From Nocardioides immobilis (GTDB lineage: Bacteria; Actinomycetota; Actinomycetes; Propionibacteriales; Nocardioidaceae): 64,000 bases of DNA. The notes beneath the pieces were generated by a model. It saw nothing but the letters and a program-made list of their open reading frames with translations. It ran no database searches and had not been told where the DNA came from. The stretch spans positions 79,626 to 143,625 of the forward strand of contig NZ_QXGH01000022.1 of the NCBI RefSeq assembly GCF_003515065.1, read 5' to 3'. A program made the position numbers and the translations under genes. This document shows positions 60,384 through 64,000 of the stretch, one piece after another. Position 1 is the first letter of the stretch, and each line of letters begins with the position of its first letter.

Positions 60384-61105
60384 GGGGCTGCGACCGCGAG
60401 CGGCTCATCGCGACCGCCGGTCGCGACGGCCGGAGGTGCTGCCCGGATCAGCATCACGGACGCCACCAGGAACCATCCACCGAAGAGCGTGGCAGGCAAC
60501 CAGAACGACAGTAGGCCGTTCCAGGCGAACGGGCCGGTCTTGAAGAACAGCAGCAGGAACGCCGGCAGGAAGCTGAAGGCGGCCCAGAAGTTGAAGTAGC
60601 CGAGCCAGCGCGGGAACGGCGGCGCGTCCCGGCGGTCGGCCAGGATAGCGACACCCCAGGAGACGGCCTGGAGGACGGCCGGCACTCCGTTGATGATGAA
60701 CGGCACCCACCCCAGGTCGTTGATCAGGAGCGTGAGGTCGGCCCCCCGGTCCGGACGGAACGCCGCGACGCCGAAGAACAGGGCAGGCATCGTGATCGCG
60801 AAGAGGCCGCCGGCACAGCCCACCACCTGGATGTAGGTCAACGGCGAGAACTCGCCCTCGACCTGCTTGATGTGCGCCGCGATCAGGCAGCCGATCGGCA
60901 CCGTAGCGCCGGCTCCCCACAGGAGCATGACCGCTCCGATGCGGATTCCGTCGGCGTGGTCGGCGTACCTCTGTGCGATCTCCCTCGCGCTCTCCGTCGG
61001 CGACAGCGGGGGCATCCAACCGGACGCGATGATGCCGCCGAAGAGGAGAACCACGAGAAGGAAGCCGCTGCTGGCGCAGGCTATCTGGATCGGACGCGAG
61101 GTCAT
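60380..61105 (-). CDS. Six-helix membrane protein of unknown function
   Basis: 241-aa hydrophobic protein with about six membrane segments and short loops; no recognised catalytic motif. It has few charged residues in helices and the second helix carries IRIGAVMLLWGAG. It begins the three-gene operon with the subunit III- and IV-like genes, with an operator-like palindrome 10 bases before its ATG. Linkage suggests a shared membrane function. I do not recognise the family. Confidence 0.75.
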   Translation of the reverse strand: MTSRPIQIACASSGFLLVVLLFGGIIASGWMPPLSPTESAREIAQRYADHADGIRIGAVMLLWGAGATVPIGCLIAAHIKQVEGEFSPLTYIQVVGCAGGLFAITMPALFFGVAAFRPDRGADLTLLINDLGWVPFIINGVPAVLQAVSWGVAILADRRDAPPFPRWLGYFNFWAAFSFLPAFLLLFFKTGPFAWNGLLSFWLPATLFGGWFLVASVMLIRAAPPAVATGGRDEPLAVAAP

Positions 61106-61114
61106 GGGGTAGAA

Positions 61115-61133
61115 TTTAATCTAATATCGAAAC
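61115..61133. promoter_or_regulatory. Operator-like palindrome (site m)
   Basis: TTTAATCTAATATCGAAAC lies in the 41-base divergent gap between the membrane operon (61105) and the carboxyltransferase gene (61147). The left half is identical to the best sites. Confidence 0.6.
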
Positions 61134-61146
61134 GGAGGCAATGGGC

Positions 61147-62711
61147 ATGAACGGTCCGATGATTACGTCGCCGGGCGATCCGCCCCGGTACGAGGTGGAC
61201 CAACGTGCGCTGCTCGACGAGGCTCGCCCTGAGGCGGTCGCCCGCCAGCACTCCCGCGGCAAGCGGACCGCCCGCGAGCGCATCGCGATGCTCACCGACA
61301 CAGGGACGTTCACCGAGCTCGGCGCGCTCGCCCGTCCCGAGCCGGGGCCGGACGGCGCGACCGTTCCGGGCGACGGGGTGGTGACCGGGACCGCCCTCAT
61401 CGACGGTCGGCCGGCTGTCGTGATCGCGACCGACTTCATGGCGGCGGGCGGGAGCAACGGCTTGCTGGGCAACGCGAAGCAGAAACGCTGCCTTGAGCTG
61501 GCGGCCACCCGCGGAATCCCGGTCGTGATGCTCCTCGACGGCGGCGGCCACCGGATCCACGAGGGACTTGATGCGCGCGACTTCGCGGGCGGGTTCGACA
61601 TCCAGGAGATGACCACACGCCTGTCGGGATGGGTGCCCATGGTTGCCGCGCTCCTCGGACCCGGCTACGGACAGCCCACGCTTGCGGCCGCACTGTGCGA
61701 CTACGTCGTGGCCGTGCTCGGCATCGCGACCGCCGGGATGGCCCCGCCGGCACTCGTCAGGGCCGCCACCGGCGAGGAGGCCGACGTGGAGGCGCTTTTC
61801 AGTGCCGACGCCCAGGCCGGCTTCGGCACCGTCGACCTTGCGGTCGACGACGAGGAGGAAGCGCTCGTCGCCCTGCGGATCTACCTCGCGACGGTCCCTC
61901 CCCATGCTGATGCGCCCCTGCCGACGGATCCGGGGCAGCACGCTGCGCAGGCAGCCGCCCGCGCTCTGGAAACGGTGGTGCCCAGCGATCTTCGCCTCGG
62001 GTATGACATGCACGATGTCGTTGCCGGGCTGGTCGACGAGGACAGCGAGGTGGAGCTGAAGTCCGGCTACGCCCGCAACCTGATCACCACCCTCGCGACC
62101 ATCGGCGGTCACCCGATCGGGATCGTCGCCAACCAGCCGCTCGTCCTGGCAGGAGCGTTGGACGCGGGCGCCGCCAGCAAGGCCGCGCACCTGGTGTCAC
62201 TCTGCGACGCCTTCGGCCTGCCGGTCCTGGTCCTGATGACCTCCCCGGGCTCGCGGTCGGCGCCGACGCGGAGCGCGAGGGACTCGCCCGCGCCAGCGCG
62301 CGACTGTCGCTCGCGCTCGGCGCAGCCACCGTCCCGACGTTCACCGTCCTGGTCCGCAAGGGGTACGGCGGCGGCTACGTGATCATGTCCGGCGGGCGGA
62401 CGTTCCATCCCACGCTCGTGCTCGCGTGGCCGGACGCCGAGACCGGCGTGATGAGCCCGGATGCCGCCCTCGACCTGGTGTTCCGGCGGGAGCTCGAGTC
62501 AGCCGAGGACCCAGCAGCCGCGAGGGAGCAGCTCGCCCGGTCCTTCTCCGACCGGCTCGGCGCCGTGCGCGGCGCCGAAGGCTTCGGGTTCGACGCCGTC
62601 GTGCGACCGAGCGAGACCCGTCAGCTTCTCGTCGACACCCTCGCAACCCTCCCGCGGCGCAAGCTGATGCAGCACGTCACGCCGCGGGTCCATCCCGTCG
62701 ACCCGCTCTGA
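61147..62711 (+). pseudogene. Acyl-CoA carboxylase carboxyltransferase, frameshifted
   Basis: Beta-type carboxyltransferase (AccD/PccB/MCC-like, 521 codons if corrected). N-terminal KRTARERIAMLTD and GGSNGLLGNAKQKRCLELA, then GGHRIHEG, fit the fold. After LPVLVL (codon ending 62235) the frame turns to nonsense, while the frame starting LAVGADAEREGLARASARL continues the protein through VRKGYGGGYVIMSGG to 62711. Adding one G after 62235 restores a continuous reading. Start ATG 61147 is favoured over 61141 because GGAGG is 8 bases before it. Either a real inactivating deletion or an assembly/sequencing error. Confidence 0.8.
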
Positions 62712-63466
62712 GGTCAGGTCACGACGGCCTCGTCCATGAGATGGATGACGTCGGCGATCAGGCACCTGCCGCATGCGGCCCCTGCGCGAGCCGCCACTAG
62801 CGCCCCGAAGGAGGGCGTCGGCCGACGTTGGAAATCAATGCGTAGGCCAGAGCCACAGTTGACGATTGCCCATCGTTGGCCGCGGGAATTGACCCTGCGA
62901 CCTCGGGGATACACCCGTAGTGCGATGAGTGCCTGCCGTCGCTTGACACTGTTTGACGGTTCTGGCGGCTGATGCGAGGAAGGAGCGGGGTAGCGCGCTG
63001 CAGCAGATCCCCGAGACGCTCAGGTCACTCATCGTCGAGGTCGAGGATCGCGCTGGCGACGTCTGATGGAAGAAGCGTCGACCAGATGACCTCGCCAGGC
63101 CCGGGCTCCATGCCGGCGATCGGCGATGGTTCAGCCTGCCAATCATCTCGGTCCATGGCCGTAGTCGAGTTTCGCAGTCATCGGATCATGGCACTCGTTC
63201 GGGCCAGCAACGGCCACGAGGCGTATCTCGCCATCGTCGCCGAGGGCATTCCCGACCCACAGGTCATCGCGTTGCTGTTGGACTGCGTGCGATTGGGCGC
63301 TGGTGACGACCGGGTGGGTGATCTCGTTGAGCGGCACACCGAGAATCCGGGAGGACTACTTCGAGATCGCCGATGCAGCGCTTGGTCGGGCGCACAGTGA
63401 TCGGGTCCGAAGCCATGCCCGGAATCTAGTGGCCGGGTCCGACGCAGCCGGCGCGCGGGTGAGCGG
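62712..63466. other. Gene-poor stretch, no confident gene
   Basis: No frame shows a recognisable protein. Candidates are a 66-codon minus frame ending RAGAACGRCLIADVIHLM (62714-62914), a plus frame around 63156-63400 and a minus frame 63143-63416 that becomes continuous only if one base is removed near 63350. Base composition is less extreme than in the catabolic genes. It may be decayed mobile or toxin-antitoxin DNA. Confidence 0.45.
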
Positions 63467-63727
63467 CTACGTCGGCAGGCCGCCGAGCTCATCGAGCTCG
63501 TCAGCGCTCAGACCAGTCATCATCGAGACAGCGGCGACATCGGTGCCATTGAGCATGCCGAGGGCATTCTTGACGCCAGCGTTGATCTCCTCGCGGTGCG
63601 CGTCGATGTACTCGCGCACGGCAGCGTCAACGATGTCCTTCTTCGAGCGGGACATGAAATGAGCTGCGTGCGAGACGAGCTCGTCGGTCGCAGCGTCGAC
63701 CTTGATAGGCGCGGTAGCGGTAGCCAT
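63467..63727 (-). CDS. Ribbon-helix-helix antitoxin-like protein
   Basis: 86-aa protein. The N-terminal APIKVDAATDELVSHAAH strand and helix followed by SKKDIVDAAVREYIDAHREE matches the ribbon-helix-helix DNA-binding fold of antitoxins; the C-terminal half would bind a toxin. AAGGAG lies 11 bases before the ATG, and a 7-bp inverted repeat CAGGTAC/GTACCTG about 40 bases upstream could be its autoregulatory operator. No recognised toxin follows; the downstream frame is broken. Confidence 0.6.
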   Translation of the reverse strand: MATATAPIKVDAATDELVSHAAHFMSRSKKDIVDAAVREYIDAHREEINAGVKNALGMLNGTDVAAVSMMTGLSADELDELGGLPT

Positions 63728-63767
63728 GGGCAGGGAAGCTCCTTGACTGAGGTGCCGGGGTGAGCCT

Positions 63768-63785
63768 CAGGTACCAAAGTACCTG
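63768..63785. promoter_or_regulatory. Inverted repeat, probable autoregulatory operator
   Basis: CAGGTAC and GTACCTG arms separated by CAAA form a perfect 7-bp inverted repeat upstream of the RHH gene, the usual position for an antitoxin operator. Confidence 0.5.
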
Positions 63786-64000
63786 TGGCTACAAGTTCAG
63801 TCCACTCGACTAGGTCACCATGGTGGCTCACCCGTTGGGGGTGAAGGCGTTTGAGTACCGGCGGGTGAAGAACGACCTGTTGACCGAACTACCGGGTGGG
63901 TCTTGCCGGCGGTGCGTGTGGGGTTGCGCGGTGATGGCTAGGTTCACCGCTCGTGACCGTCGACGGAGATGTGCCCCGGGAGTTGTCCGGGCTGGTGGTG
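63786..64000. other. Right edge, no gene assigned
   Basis: The last 215 bases contain no convincing frame or ribosome-binding site. They may be the start of a feature that continues beyond the window. Confidence 0.35.

Noticed and set aside
61141..61146. Earlier ATG for the carboxyltransferase
   Set aside because: Only 2 bases from GGAGG; ATG 61147 has the proper 8-base spacing.
62714..62914. 66-codon minus frame with a Cys-x2-Cys end
   Set aside because: No start signal, no recognisable family and low-complexity N-terminus.
1..64000. CRISPR arrays, tRNA or rRNA genes, insertion sequences
   Set aside because: No repeat-spacer pattern, cloverleaf or transposase motif was seen on reading both strands; a tRNAscan or ISfinder search was not possible.

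Overview
The window is GC-rich, densely packed actinobacterial DNA. It carries a complete actinobacterial mce importer operon, a cytochrome P450 with a 3Fe-4S ferredoxin and ferredoxin reductase, many FadD/FadE/EchA/FadA-type beta-oxidation genes, several TetR regulators and frequent 4-nt start/stop overlaps. The style fits a soil actinobacterium of the Nocardioides/Mycobacteriales kind. No rRNA or tRNA gene is visible, so the genus is inference only.

Layout. (1) 1-465: truncated TetR remnant with two operator-like palindromes. (2) 462-5947, minus strand: SCP2 protein, acyl-CoA ligase, P450, SDR and aldehyde dehydrogenase in one operon. (3) 6124-9759: FAD oxidoreductase, SDR and a membrane protein, with a TetR at 9837-10463. 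(4) 10510-14320: MaoC hydratase and CoA-ester lyase, divergent from an acyl-CoA dehydrogenase and a TetR with a lysine-rich tail. (5) 14322-15778: ferredoxin and ferredoxin reductase. (6) 15844-24683: eight-gene operon with an acyl-CoA ligase, a two-subunit Rieske oxygenase, an orphan 68-aa protein, a CoA transferase, two thiolase-fold enzymes and an HMG-CoA-synthase-like/DUF35 fusion. (7) 24835-29941: three crotonases, two SDRs, a MaoC hydratase and a TetR. (8) 30167-37226: NorD-like and NorQ-like chaperone pair, two AveC-like membrane proteins, a second FAD oxidoreductase and a TetR. (9) 37667-52461: twelve-gene mce operon that also encodes its ATPase, an RND/MMPL protein, a parvulin PPIase and another AveC-like protein. 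(10) 52579-56910: SCP2-like protein, a large ATPase-LuxR regulator and a degenerate acyl-CoA ligase. (11) 57103-62711: FadA6-like thiolase, acyl-CoA dehydrogenase, three membrane genes (two related to cytochrome oxidase subunits III and IV) and a frameshifted carboxyltransferase. (12) 62712-64000: gene-poor DNA with one RHH antitoxin-like gene.

How it fits together. At least thirteen intergenic sites share a palindrome close to TTTAATCTANATTAGAAA. They lie before nearly every catabolic operon and before the mce operon, so import and degradation look like one TetR-controlled regulon. The enzymes suggest uptake of a hydrophobic, probably cyclic or branched compound (sterol- or terpenoid-like), oxygenation, CoA activation and beta-oxidation. 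Steroid ring-opening genes (KstD, HsaABCD, IpdAB) are not in the window, so the substrate stays unknown. The most unusual element is the NorQD-type chaperone pair translationally coupled to AveC-like membrane proteins and a PYROXD2-like oxidoreductase. All homology statements come from reading motifs; no database search was run.
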